This document shows, piece by piece, positions 18,301 to 24,812 of a stretch of DNA of 64,000 nucleotides. Within the stretch, counting starts at the first letter, position 1, and every line of letters begins with the position of its first letter. The translations under genes were made by a program, and so were the position numbers. The stretch is from Limnobacter parvus (GTDB lineage Bacteria; Pseudomonadota; Gammaproteobacteria; Burkholderiales; Burkholderiaceae_B), in contig NZ_JANKHG010000026.1 of NCBI RefSeq assembly GCF_024623725.1, positions 124,001-188,000 of the forward strand, given 5' to 3'. The notes under the pieces are model-generated. The model did no database searches, was not told the DNA's origin, and was given only the letters and a program-made list of their open reading frames with translations.

Positions 18301-18435
18301 GATTTTGACACCGAAGTGGAATCTGAAATTCCTACTGGCGGGCTTGGCTTGCCCTTGGTCAACAGCCTGAGTACTCGCTTTGTGTATCGTCGCCACGAAA
18401 ACACCAATTACGCTTTTGTGTGGTTCGAAGTTTAA
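15382..18435 (+). CDS. REC-PP2C-REC-PP2C-HATPase signalling protein, 1017 aa
   Basis: Five domains can be traced. REC1 (about 15-135) has Asp67 as phospho-acceptor and Lys119. PP2C/SpoIIE1 (about 175-412) has SGDLFD (195-200), LDVVGHG (214-220), SDGLTQ (347-352) and EDDSTL (403-408), so the metal-binding Asp residues are intact. After an acidic linker, REC2 (about 460-580) keeps Asp510 but has no Lys at the end of strand 5. PP2C2 (about 615-790) keeps the fold pattern but lacks the GD..D and D-x2-GHG motifs, so it is probably inactive. The HATPase (about 885-1017) has an N-box ELASN (921-925), DAG (955-957) and GGLGL (986-990), as in RsbW kinases. Phosphatase and kinase in one chain suggest control of a STAS partner, most simply the one at 5833-6174. 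It begins directly after the murein peptidase stop, in the pilus operon. Confidence 0.9.
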   Translation: MQNLAQSDADQRLKRPLKAMIVNDSLLERLSLGKMCALAGFQVLEATSEDNLIDYIEREQVDLVVCDSQVGELDGMEVCSRVRAAKLEFFVYFLLLSSDDSETFTIRALESGADEHLSKPLSKPAFSARIASAYQSVSRQKSYYSTRADLPVSLQHLYRDMRAMSSFQRSRLPKRRSLVQGLKVDYLWIPKVFVSGDLFDVFQLDDQFVAFYVLDVVGHGVPSALRVMDLSHLLSANPKEGILLESLSGGYGHRVRRPAEVLGLMNRRFQMRPGNEVFFSMFYGLFNLHTGQVTVSMAGSPMPWIQALDGELSQLGQPSFPIGVIEDDSYEDYSHKLEAGMRLFVCSDGLTQIRDAQDTELEIDGVAHLIQEGAHKTLSQQIDAVQTGLTHWVSGKITDRLYEDDSTLLGLQWRNKGDDDLIEENSADKETGDEQETETDESAKLQELVPEFKFLTRKELSPVLLLHDGKSPQNLMPWLNEWGYLPEQKQSRESCIEACQKSFYAFLLIDLQNIHPIDERFLSAIRSGLNPGIYVLVLSNASNAEGLSAALRAGADCCTHSDYSPREIYTRLNTGLKLATIHRSIVQESESASELRADIEKDLQRIAAMQLENLPAPLEEQSELQFELFFKPAGLLSNHYMNVMVMADGCVAYFHLTSEGEGLVGATRGLSLYRQLTNAAFDRTSALSQYMGDQFSPSTILRELNSQLLQSDLQGETCALCYGLIDPSNRTGRVAHAGYPLHLLSRAKGQIEQLGAYGSSLGVSVDSQYQDVIFTMNPGDRLFVLPPASSANAALNGGVYENPLAFVSTTLSLECREVIAQLEQLSGASDLLVEDQSMLIFQLGHYVALEVEHMAALHLQQVCMNLAVALQEPVEAHHAFRIVIPNQIDVVPEMIEKIEHSLAHWSIDSESLASAPLVLFELASNVCRHGGMGSDATFELLALSVQGFVLFVIVDAGSEMPAWLLDSAREHDYDFDTEVESEIPTGGLGLPLVNSLSTRFVYRRHENTNYAFVWFEV

Positions 18436-18812
18436 TGCGTTGGCCTCCCCTCCCGGTACTGATCGTTTCCGTATTTTTCGTTGGTGCAGGAATCTTGCAT
18501 TTTGTATTGCTGGAATTTTTCAGCAGCATAGTGCCCCCGTATTTGAGCGATCCGGATGCATTGGTGAAGGTGAGTGGTGTGTTTGAAATACTCGGTGGCA
18601 TTGGCATACTGATCGAACGCACTCGCAAATGGGCCGGCTGGGGCCTGATTGCTTTGTGCATGGCAGTGCTGCCAGCCAATATTCACATGGCCATGAATCC
18701 AGATCAGTTTTCTAATATTCCAGTGGCACTTCTTTATTTGCGCTTGCCATTGCAAGCTCTGATAATCTGGTTCATCTGGAAAGCCGCATTCACAAGCAGG
18801 CTGGCCGAATAG
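18435..18812 (+). CDS. DoxX-like inner-membrane protein, 125 aa
   Basis: Four hydrophobic segments and the pattern HFVLLEFF...PPYL...SGVFEILGGIGIL resemble small DoxX-family membrane proteins. The ATG shares one base with the preceding stop (TAATG), so it is translationally coupled to the signalling protein, perhaps only by position. An in-frame GTG at 18420 would add five residues. Function is unknown; DoxX relatives have been linked to oxidoreductase or membrane redox roles in some bacteria. No terminator is visible before the next gene. Confidence 0.7.
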   Translation: MRWPPLPVLIVSVFFVGAGILHFVLLEFFSSIVPPYLSDPDALVKVSGVFEILGGIGILIERTRKWAGWGLIALCMAVLPANIHMAMNPDQFSNIPVALLYLRLPLQALIIWFIWKAAFTSRLAE

Positions 18813-18882
18813 GCATGCAACTCCGCTTCTCTGGGTTACACTTTAAAAAAAAGTTAATTCAACAAGAGAGGAGATAAAAAAG

Positions 18883-20520
18883 ATGTTGAAACCCGGTTTG
18901 ATGATGAAGCAAGACATGTTGCTTTCGTCCATTTTGGTACATGCTGAACGATTCCACGGTGGGCAGGAAATTGTTAGCCGCCGCGTTGAAGGTGACCTTC
19001 ATCGAATTACTTTTAAGGCCATGGCTGCGCGTACCCGTCAGTTGGCGAACGCGCTTCATGGTTTGGGTGTGGGGCAGGGCGAGAACATCGCCACCATTGC
19101 GTGGAACAGCCACCGACACATTGAAATTTATTATGCTGTGGCTGGCATGGGCGCAGTAACCCACACACTAAACCCCCGTTACACCCCCCAGCAGTTGATC
19201 TACATCATCAATCATGCACAAGACACCACAATTTTTTTCGACCTTACTTTTTCGCCATTGATCAAGGCGATTGCGCCACATTGCCCAAGTGTAAAAAACT
19301 GGGTGCTGTTGATTGATGAAGACAAAATGCCTGCCGAATCGCCAGTGCCACGTTTGTTGAATTATGAAGCCCTGTTGAACGTTCAAAGCAGCAACTACGT
19401 GTGGCCAGAATTTGATGAAAACTCTGCGTGCACGCTGTGCTACACATCGGGAACCACCGGGAACCCCAAAGGTATTTTGTATTCGCACCGGTCGACCATG
19501 TTGCACGCCATGATGTCCAACTGCGCAGATGCGATCGCATTGACGCGCAAAGATACGGTGTTGCCAGTGGTTCCCATGTTTCATGTGAACGCATGGGGTT
19601 TGCCTTATGCAGCGCTCATGACCGGCTGCAAGCTGGTCATGCCCGGCCCGCAACTGGATGGGCCGTCCATCTACAGCTTGCTTGAAAACGAAAAGGTGAC
19701 CGTAGCGGCGGGTGTGCCCACCATTTGGTTGGGGCTGATCAACCACATGAAGCAAAACAAGTTGGAATTCAGCACGCTAAAGCGTTCATTGGTGGGTGGT
19801 TCGGCCGTGCCCGTCAGTTTGATTCAAGCCTTTGATGAAATGGGTGTGGAGTTGATGCAAGGCTGGGGTAGTACGGAAATGTCGCCACTGGGTACTGTTT
19901 CAAAGTTAAGCGGCGATGAGCGCGATTTGCCCAAACAAGAACAATACGAAATTGTCGCCAAGCAAGGCCGCACCATTTTTGGCGTGGACATGAAACTGCT
20001 TTCAGAAGATGGCGCTGAGTTGCCTTGGGATTTTGAGCAAAGCGGGGAGTTACATGTTCGCGGACATTGGGTGTTGAGCGAATATTACGGCGGCGACGGT
20101 GCAAAAGCCTTTAGTCATGATGTGACAGGAAAGCGTTGGTTCGCCACAGGTGATGTGGCTCGGATGGCGCCCGACGGACTCATGCAAATCACCGACCGCA
20201 CGAAAGACGTGATCAAATCGGGTGGGGAATGGATCAGCTCAATCGACCTTGAAAACATTGCAATGTCGCACCCGGCAGTGTTGCAGTCTGCCGTTATTGC
20301 AATACCGCATGAAAAGTGGAATGAACGGCCCTTGTTGATTGTGGTGAAACGACCCGGTGCAGAGGTAAGCAAGGCAGATCTGCTGAAATTCTACGAAGGC
20401 CGAATCACCAAAATGCACATTCCCGATGATGTCGAATTTGTGGATTCCTTGCCGATTGGTGCCACCGGCAAGGTACAGAAGTCTGAACTTCGAGAAAAAT
20501 TCAAAGGCCTGACTTTCTGA
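18883..20520 (+). CDS. Acyl-CoA ligase (AMP-binding, AlkK/DmdB-like), 545 aa
   Basis: ANL-superfamily enzyme. The P-loop motif YTSGTTGNPKG is at residues 187-197, with GWGSTEMSP, TGDVARM, TDRTKDVIKSGGEW and a C-terminal GATGKVQKSEL carrying the catalytic Lys. It activates a carboxylic acid to its acyl-CoA through an acyl-adenylate. Overall layout and length resemble medium-chain (AlkK) and methylthiopropionate-CoA ligases; which substrate cannot be decided by eye. A strong AGAGAGGAGAT site precedes the ATG. It converges on msrA with 16 bp between stops. Confidence 0.92.
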   Translation: MLKPGLMMKQDMLLSSILVHAERFHGGQEIVSRRVEGDLHRITFKAMAARTRQLANALHGLGVGQGENIATIAWNSHRHIEIYYAVAGMGAVTHTLNPRYTPQQLIYIINHAQDTTIFFDLTFSPLIKAIAPHCPSVKNWVLLIDEDKMPAESPVPRLLNYEALLNVQSSNYVWPEFDENSACTLCYTSGTTGNPKGILYSHRSTMLHAMMSNCADAIALTRKDTVLPVVPMFHVNAWGLPYAALMTGCKLVMPGPQLDGPSIYSLLENEKVTVAAGVPTIWLGLINHMKQNKLEFSTLKRSLVGGSAVPVSLIQAFDEMGVELMQGWGSTEMSPLGTVSKLSGDERDLPKQEQYEIVAKQGRTIFGVDMKLLSEDGAELPWDFEQSGELHVRGHWVLSEYYGGDGAKAFSHDVTGKRWFATGDVARMAPDGLMQITDRTKDVIKSGGEWISSIDLENIAMSHPAVLQSAVIAIPHEKWNERPLLIVVKRPGAEVSKADLLKFYEGRITKMHIPDDVEFVDSLPIGATGKVQKSELREKFKGLTF

Positions 20521-20536
20521 CCCAGTATTCTGTTGT

Positions 20537-21130
20537 TTATCTAGCCGCCTTGGGGCCCCACAACTCCTCAAGGCGCTTGTCGCGGCCACAGCCATTGCGG
20601 TAATAACCATAGCGAATCGGGTTTTTCTTGTAGTAATCCTGGTGATATTCTTCGGCGGGGTAGAACTTCACAACCGGCGCCACCTCGGTGTAAATCATTT
20701 TGAATTTCCCGCTGGCCTGCAGTTTCGCCTTGCTGGCCTCCGCAATCGTTTTCTGTTCCTCGTTCAAATAGTAGAACCCACTGCGGTAGTGTTTTCCGCT
20801 GTCGCAGAATTGCCTGTCCTTCACTGTGGGGTCAATGGTTTTCCAGAAATACTCCACCAGTTGGCTGTAACTAACCTTGGTGTCGTCGTAAGTAACCTCG
20901 ACCGCTTCAGTGTGATCGGTGCGCCCGGCGCTAACCACCTTGTAATCCGGGTCTTTGTATTGTCCACCCGCATAACCGGAAATGGTTTTTAGTACACCGG
21001 GCACTTTGTCAAAGTCGGCTTCGGTGCACCAAAAACACCCACCAGCGAATACAGCAGTTTTTGTTTCCGCCTGTACCGTTGTTGTAGCCAGCAGTCCGAG
21101 TGAGATGGCAATTGTTGCTTTCAATTTCAT
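20537..21130 (-). CDS. msrA: Exported peptide methionine sulfoxide reductase MsrA, 197 aa
   Basis: A Sec signal ends around VQA (residue 21). GGCFWCTEADF holds the catalytic Cys32 of MsrA, with YGYYRNGCGRD near the C-terminus giving a candidate resolving Cys. It reduces Met-S-sulfoxide in exported proteins. The start is the ATG at 21130, which gives a clean signal peptide; an open frame extends upstream into msrB but is not credible as coding. It is the last gene of a DUF1223-msrB-msrA operon, 31 bp after msrB. Confidence 0.93.
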   Translation of the reverse strand: MKLKATIAISLGLLATTTVQAETKTAVFAGGCFWCTEADFDKVPGVLKTISGYAGGQYKDPDYKVVSAGRTDHTEAVEVTYDDTKVSYSQLVEYFWKTIDPTVKDRQFCDSGKHYRSGFYYLNEEQKTIAEASKAKLQASGKFKMIYTEVAPVVKFYPAEEYHQDYYKKNPIRYGYYRNGCGRDKRLEELWGPKAAR

Positions 21131-21161
21131 GAGATAAGTCCTGCTTGTTGCTTCTATGGTT

Positions 21162-21665
21162 TTAAGCTTTGCGAATCGCGGGTATGGCTTGGCCTTCAGG
21201 CACGAAAGCCAGTGCCAGTCCATTGTTGCAATACCGTTTTCCAGTGGGAGCAGGGCCATCATCGAATACGTGGCCCTGATGCCCACCACAATTGCTGCAG
21301 TGGTATTCAGTGCGCGGCAAAATCAGCTTGTAATCTGTTTTGGTGTTCAAACTGCCTTTGTTGGCATCGAAAAAGCTGGGCCAGCCTGTGCCGCTGTCGT
21401 ATTTGTATTGTGACGGGAACAAGGGCAGGTTGCACGCCGCGCAAACATAGGTTCCCTTGCGTTTCTCATCATTCAAAGGGCTGGAAAAAGGACGTTCAGT
21501 GGCCTCTTTAAACAAGACGTTGTATTGGTCTTTGTTGATGATTTTCAGCCATTCGGCCTCTGATTTTTTCAGTTTGTTCATGCTGGCAATTGAACTCATG
21601 GGTTTTGCGATGTAAAGACCCGCACCCAGTGCTGCAATTCCGGCCAATAGTGTGCGACGTTTCAT
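21162..21665 (-). CDS. msrB: Exported peptide methionine-R-sulfoxide reductase MsrB, 167 aa
   Basis: MKRRTLLAG gives a Tat-like signal. The zinc-binding pairs CAAC (C75, C78) and CSNC (C123, C126) are present, and RYCNNG supplies the catalytic Cys146. SGTGWPSF is a hallmark MsrB segment. It reduces Met-R-sulfoxide outside the cytoplasm and complements the neighbouring MsrA. The ATG at 21665 has AGGAAAGG upstream; ten further N-terminal residues from an upstream start are possible but would bury the Tat motif. Confidence 0.94.
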   Translation of the reverse strand: MKRRTLLAGIAALGAGLYIAKPMSSIASMNKLKKSEAEWLKIINKDQYNVLFKEATERPFSSPLNDEKRKGTYVCAACNLPLFPSQYKYDSGTGWPSFFDANKGSLNTKTDYKLILPRTEYHCSNCGGHQGHVFDDGPAPTGKRYCNNGLALAFVPEGQAIPAIRKA

Positions 21666-21685
21666 GGTGTGTTTCCTTTCCTGAT

Positions 21686-22495
21686 TTACTGGCAAAGGCC
21701 AAGGGCCTTCGGTGCATTCAATGCTTGCAATACTGTATTGGATTCATTGTTGTCAACTATCACGCCAATTCCTACATTTTCTTGATTCCAGTCCGCGGGA
21801 ATTGTGTATCGAAAAACATGGGTTGGCTTGTCGGTTGAAACCATTTCGGGTTTACTGAAATAACGCACAACGCGATCATGGCGCAGTGTTTCCCCATTGT
21901 TTTCTCCTGCGTTTACCTGCTGACTCAAATTGTCTTCATACAAAGCAAGCCACATTCGTCCTTTTTTGTAGCGATCATCCAACCAGCTTGTTTTCACACT
22001 GATTTCGACCGAGTTTGGTGATTTTCGTTCCAAGCTGGCGTGAAGGGCCAAAGGCGATGTGTCTTGTTTCATGGCTTCCAAACGTTGTGGAATAACACTG
22101 GCTTGGCTCCACCGTCGAACCTCCTGGTTTGAGAACACAAACTGGGGTGTGTAGACTTGGCCAATGTTGCCCACGCGTTTGTGGGCGTACTGCCGTTCTG
22201 AATACTGTTTGTTTGAATACGGGTCTGCCCAACCAATGTAATTCCAGTAATCCACATGAAATGACAAAGCCAAAATTCGTGATGAACGTTCTGCGCTTAC
22301 CAGTTGTTTGCTTAACCAGCGATCAGCGGGTGGGCAACTGCTGCAACCCTGCGATGTGTAAAGCTCCGCGACAATCATTCTTTCTGCGGGGCTGGTCCAG
22401 GCGCAGGTTTTAGCATGGGCAAGTCCTGGCGCACCGAAGGTGCCAAACAGTGCCCAGAGGCCAGCTTGTTTAAGGTAGTTCAAGCTGCTTGTCAT
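21686..22495 (-). CDS. DUF1223 thioredoxin-fold protein, exported, 269 aa
   Basis: A hydrophobic signal ends near AHA (residue 28). Next comes AELYTSQGCSSCPPADRW with a CxxC pair (C51, C54), the defining motif of DUF1223, which has a thioredoxin-like fold. SFHVDYWNYIGWADP is also family-typical. The role is not established; the position 20 bp upstream of msrB suggests it may deliver electrons to, or act beside, the exported Msr enzymes. I prefer the ATG at 22495 (AAGGGA upstream) over an in-frame ATG at 22540. Confidence 0.85.
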   Translation of the reverse strand: MTSSLNYLKQAGLWALFGTFGAPGLAHAKTCAWTSPAERMIVAELYTSQGCSSCPPADRWLSKQLVSAERSSRILALSFHVDYWNYIGWADPYSNKQYSERQYAHKRVGNIGQVYTPQFVFSNQEVRRWSQASVIPQRLEAMKQDTSPLALHASLERKSPNSVEISVKTSWLDDRYKKGRMWLALYEDNLSQQVNAGENNGETLRHDRVVRYFSKPEMVSTDKPTHVFRYTIPADWNQENVGIGVIVDNNESNTVLQALNAPKALGLCQ

Positions 22496-22598
22496 ACGGT
22501 CCCTTGCTTGATGCGTTCTAAGTATGGAGGTATTCGCCATGGAGCTTTCAAAAGTTACATGGCCAGCCTTGCTCTTCCATAATTAAAAGGAGATTGTG

Positions 22599-23645
22599 AT
22601 GAAATTCAAAACCTTGTTGGTGTCAGCCTTGCTGACCACCTCTGTCGCTGCGCATGCTCAAGAAAAGCCGGTGGTGCAGTTCTTGGCCACGGGTGGCACC
22701 ATTGCCATGAAAATTGATCCAGTGAAAAATGCGCCAGTGCCGGCCATTTCTGGCGAAGATCTGCTTGCAACCGTGCCAGATGTGGGCAAGTACGCCAACA
22801 TCCAGGTAAAAAGCCTGTCGAACGTACCTTCCGATTACATGGACCCGCCCCGCTGGGTGCAACTGACCCAAGAAGTCAAGGCTGCGCTGGCCCGCCCGGA
22901 AGTGGCAGGTGTGATTGTTTCTCATGGTACTGACACGCTGGAAGAAACTGCTTATTGGCTTGACCTGACTGTGGGCTCCGATAAACCTGTTGTATTGATC
23001 GGTGCGCAACGCAATGCATCGTCTTCTGACTTTGATGGCCCACGCAATTTGTTGAATGCGGTACGAATCGCTGTTGACCCACAGTCGAAAAACAAGGGTG
23101 TGATGCTGGCCATGAACAACCAGATCAACGCAGCGCGATATGTCACAAAAACACACACCCAGAATGTTGAAACATTTCAAAGTGGTGCTTTTGGTTTGAT
23201 TGGTGAGGTGTACCCAGACCGTGTTGTGTATGCCACCACGCCTTTGCGTCGCCAAACATTCCAACTAGTCAATGGCCCGATGCCTGAAGTTGAAATCATC
23301 GCGATGTATGGCGGTGCCACAGGTGCAGGGTTGCGCAATGCCGTAGACCGTGGAGTGAAGGGCATCGTGGTGCAGGCGCTGGGCATGGGCAATATGAATG
23401 TGCCGATGTTCGAAGCAGTGCAATATGCCTTGTCGAAAAATGTTCCGGTGGTTATTTCAACCCGTGTGCACCAAGGCCGCGTGATGGCCAACTACGGCTT
23501 TGTGGGTGGTGGTAAAACCACCTTCGATGCAGGTGCAGTTATGGCAGATGATTTGTCGCCACAGAAAGCGCGCATTTTGTTGATGTTGGCCTTGCAATCG
23601 GGCATTGGCCAAAAAGCGGATTTACAACCTTTGTTTGATCGCTAA
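22599..23645 (+). CDS. ansB: Periplasmic L-asparaginase (type II), 348 aa
   Basis: A Sec signal ends at AHA|QEK (residue 20). ATGGTIA (30-36) supplies the nucleophilic Thr34, and SHGTDTLEETAY (108-119) supplies the second catalytic Thr111-Asp112 pair. It hydrolyses asparagine, and often glutamine, to the acid and ammonia in the periplasm, giving nitrogen and carbon. AAAAGGAG stands 6 bases before the ATG; the GTG just before it is a weaker start. It is divergent from the DUF1223-msr operon and ends at the terminator at 23655-23694. Confidence 0.94.
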   Translation: MKFKTLLVSALLTTSVAAHAQEKPVVQFLATGGTIAMKIDPVKNAPVPAISGEDLLATVPDVGKYANIQVKSLSNVPSDYMDPPRWVQLTQEVKAALARPEVAGVIVSHGTDTLEETAYWLDLTVGSDKPVVLIGAQRNASSSDFDGPRNLLNAVRIAVDPQSKNKGVMLAMNNQINAARYVTKTHTQNVETFQSGAFGLIGEVYPDRVVYATTPLRRQTFQLVNGPMPEVEIIAMYGGATGAGLRNAVDRGVKGIVVQALGMGNMNVPMFEAVQYALSKNVPVVISTRVHQGRVMANYGFVGGGKTTFDAGAVMADDLSPQKARILLMLALQSGIGQKADLQPLFDR

Positions 23646-23654
23646 CTGAAAACC

Positions 23655-23694
23655 AAAAACTCCTTGCGCAGTGCCCTCCGCGCATGGAGTTTTT
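23655..23694. terminator. Bidirectional intrinsic terminator
   Basis: Arms AAAAACTCCTTGCGC (23655-23669) and GCGCATGGAGTTTTT (23680-23694) pair over 15 positions with one mismatch around a 10-base loop. A and T runs at both feet make it active in both directions, between the convergent asparaginase and acetoacetate-decarboxylase-like genes. It touches the stop codon of the latter. Confidence 0.85.
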
Positions 23695-24403
23695 ACGCAA
23701 TTTCCGCAAGGGGAAAGGTCATTTGGAATTGGGTAATTTCAAGTGCGGTCAACACATCTGCAATCTCCAGGTCTGGAAATGCATTCCCCAAATTCTGCAA
23801 TACATGCACGTTTGCGAAACGCGCCTTGCCTTTGGCACTGGGGCTGTACATGAATTCTTTGCCGCCCCAGCGCTGGCCAAGTGTTTTCATGAAACCAGGT
23901 ACCAAGCCAGTGTTGATCGGGAAGGTGAATCCCTTTCCCCGATAAGCAAGCTCAAATTGCGGCACGCCTTCGTGATGCAGGCTGACTACCTGAGTATTGT
24001 TTGGACCCAGCGCAAGGTCAAAGCTGCACAGGTTTTTAGGAATGCCCCAGTTGATTCGACCATTTTTCACACTGCTGGCGCTGCTCACCACAATGTTGCT
24101 GATGGTCAGCAAACGTTTGTTACCCAGCTTGTTGCTGAATTGAGCCGTACCCGGAATGTAGAGCAATTCCTTGTAGGGCCCAGCGTTGGAATGTGTGTAG
24201 TCCACATACATTAATACGCTGACAGGCGTTTTCAACGTGTCGCGGATGTCCAGTGGAATACGCTGGTCAGCCAACAGTTTATCCGCCTTGCTGCGCAGCA
24301 CCACAATCAAACCTTTTCCGTTCAGGGTCCAAGGTGCGGGCACTTCTTCGATGCCCACAAACTCGTCATCGTTTAAATCAATCGAATTCAGTTGGGTATT
24401 CAA
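23693..24403 (-). CDS. Acetoacetate-decarboxylase-like protein, 236 aa
   Basis: VPAPWTLNGKG near residues 21-31, GPYKELLYIPG (75-85) and WGIPKN (119-124) follow the motif order of the ADC family (PF06314). In true acetoacetate decarboxylase a Lys forms a Schiff base with the substrate; Lys123 in IPKN is the candidate here. Many family members are not decarboxylases, so the reaction is uncertain. It is the last gene of the minus-strand run and lies 4 bp from the VOC gene, consistent with one transcript. Confidence 0.75.
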   Translation of the reverse strand: MNTQLNSIDLNDDEFVGIEEVPAPWTLNGKGLIVVLRSKADKLLADQRIPLDIRDTLKTPVSVLMYVDYTHSNAGPYKELLYIPGTAQFSNKLGNKRLLTISNIVVSSASSVKNGRINWGIPKNLCSFDLALGPNNTQVVSLHHEGVPQFELAYRGKGFTFPINTGLVPGFMKTLGQRWGGKEFMYSPSAKGKARFANVHVLQNLGNAFPDLEIADVLTALEITQFQMTFPLAEIA

Positions 24404-24407
24404 TTCA

Positions 24408-24776
24408 TCAGCCCATTTTGAAAATGTTCATTTTGTGACCGTCTGGCGTACGGAAGTAGGCCGCATAGAAACCAGGCATGCGTTCGCCGGGTGCGCCTTC
24501 ACAGCTGCAGCCGTTTTCTTTGGCGTGTGCATAGAAGGCGTCCACCTGCGCTCGGTCTTTGGCGGCGATGGCGACCATGGTGCCATTGCCCACATTCGCG
24601 GCATTGCCGTTTGCAGGCTTCATCAAACCCAGAAATGGCTCAGCCAAACTGGTGCCCCAGAAAATACCGTGAGGCAGGTCCAGCACCCGCTTTGCACCCA
24701 GTGGTGCCAGCAGTTTGTCAAAATATTCACCACTTTTTGGCAGGTCGTTGGTACCCAGTGTTACATATCCAATCAT
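24408..24776 (-). CDS. VOC-family (glyoxalase/bleomycin-resistance fold) protein, 122 aa
   Basis: The N-terminal IGYVTLGTNDLPKSGEYFD and C-terminal YAAYFRTPDGHKMNIFK are the two beta-alpha-beta modules of the vicinal oxygen chelate fold. These are usually metal-dependent lyases, isomerases or dioxygenases; the His at the canonical first metal site is not obvious, so activity is uncertain. It is located between the amidohydrolase and the ADC-like gene. Confidence 0.82.
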   Translation of the reverse strand: MIGYVTLGTNDLPKSGEYFDKLLAPLGAKRVLDLPHGIFWGTSLAEPFLGLMKPANGNAANVGNGTMVAIAAKDRAQVDAFYAHAKENGCSCEGAPGERMPGFYAAYFRTPDGHKMNIFKMG

Positions 24777-24812
24777 CGTACTTCTCCGTGGATTTGATGG
24801 TTTTTACTGTGT

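Noticed and set aside
20541-20580. Hairpin near the end of msrA
   Set aside because: It lies within coding sequence and has no T-run.
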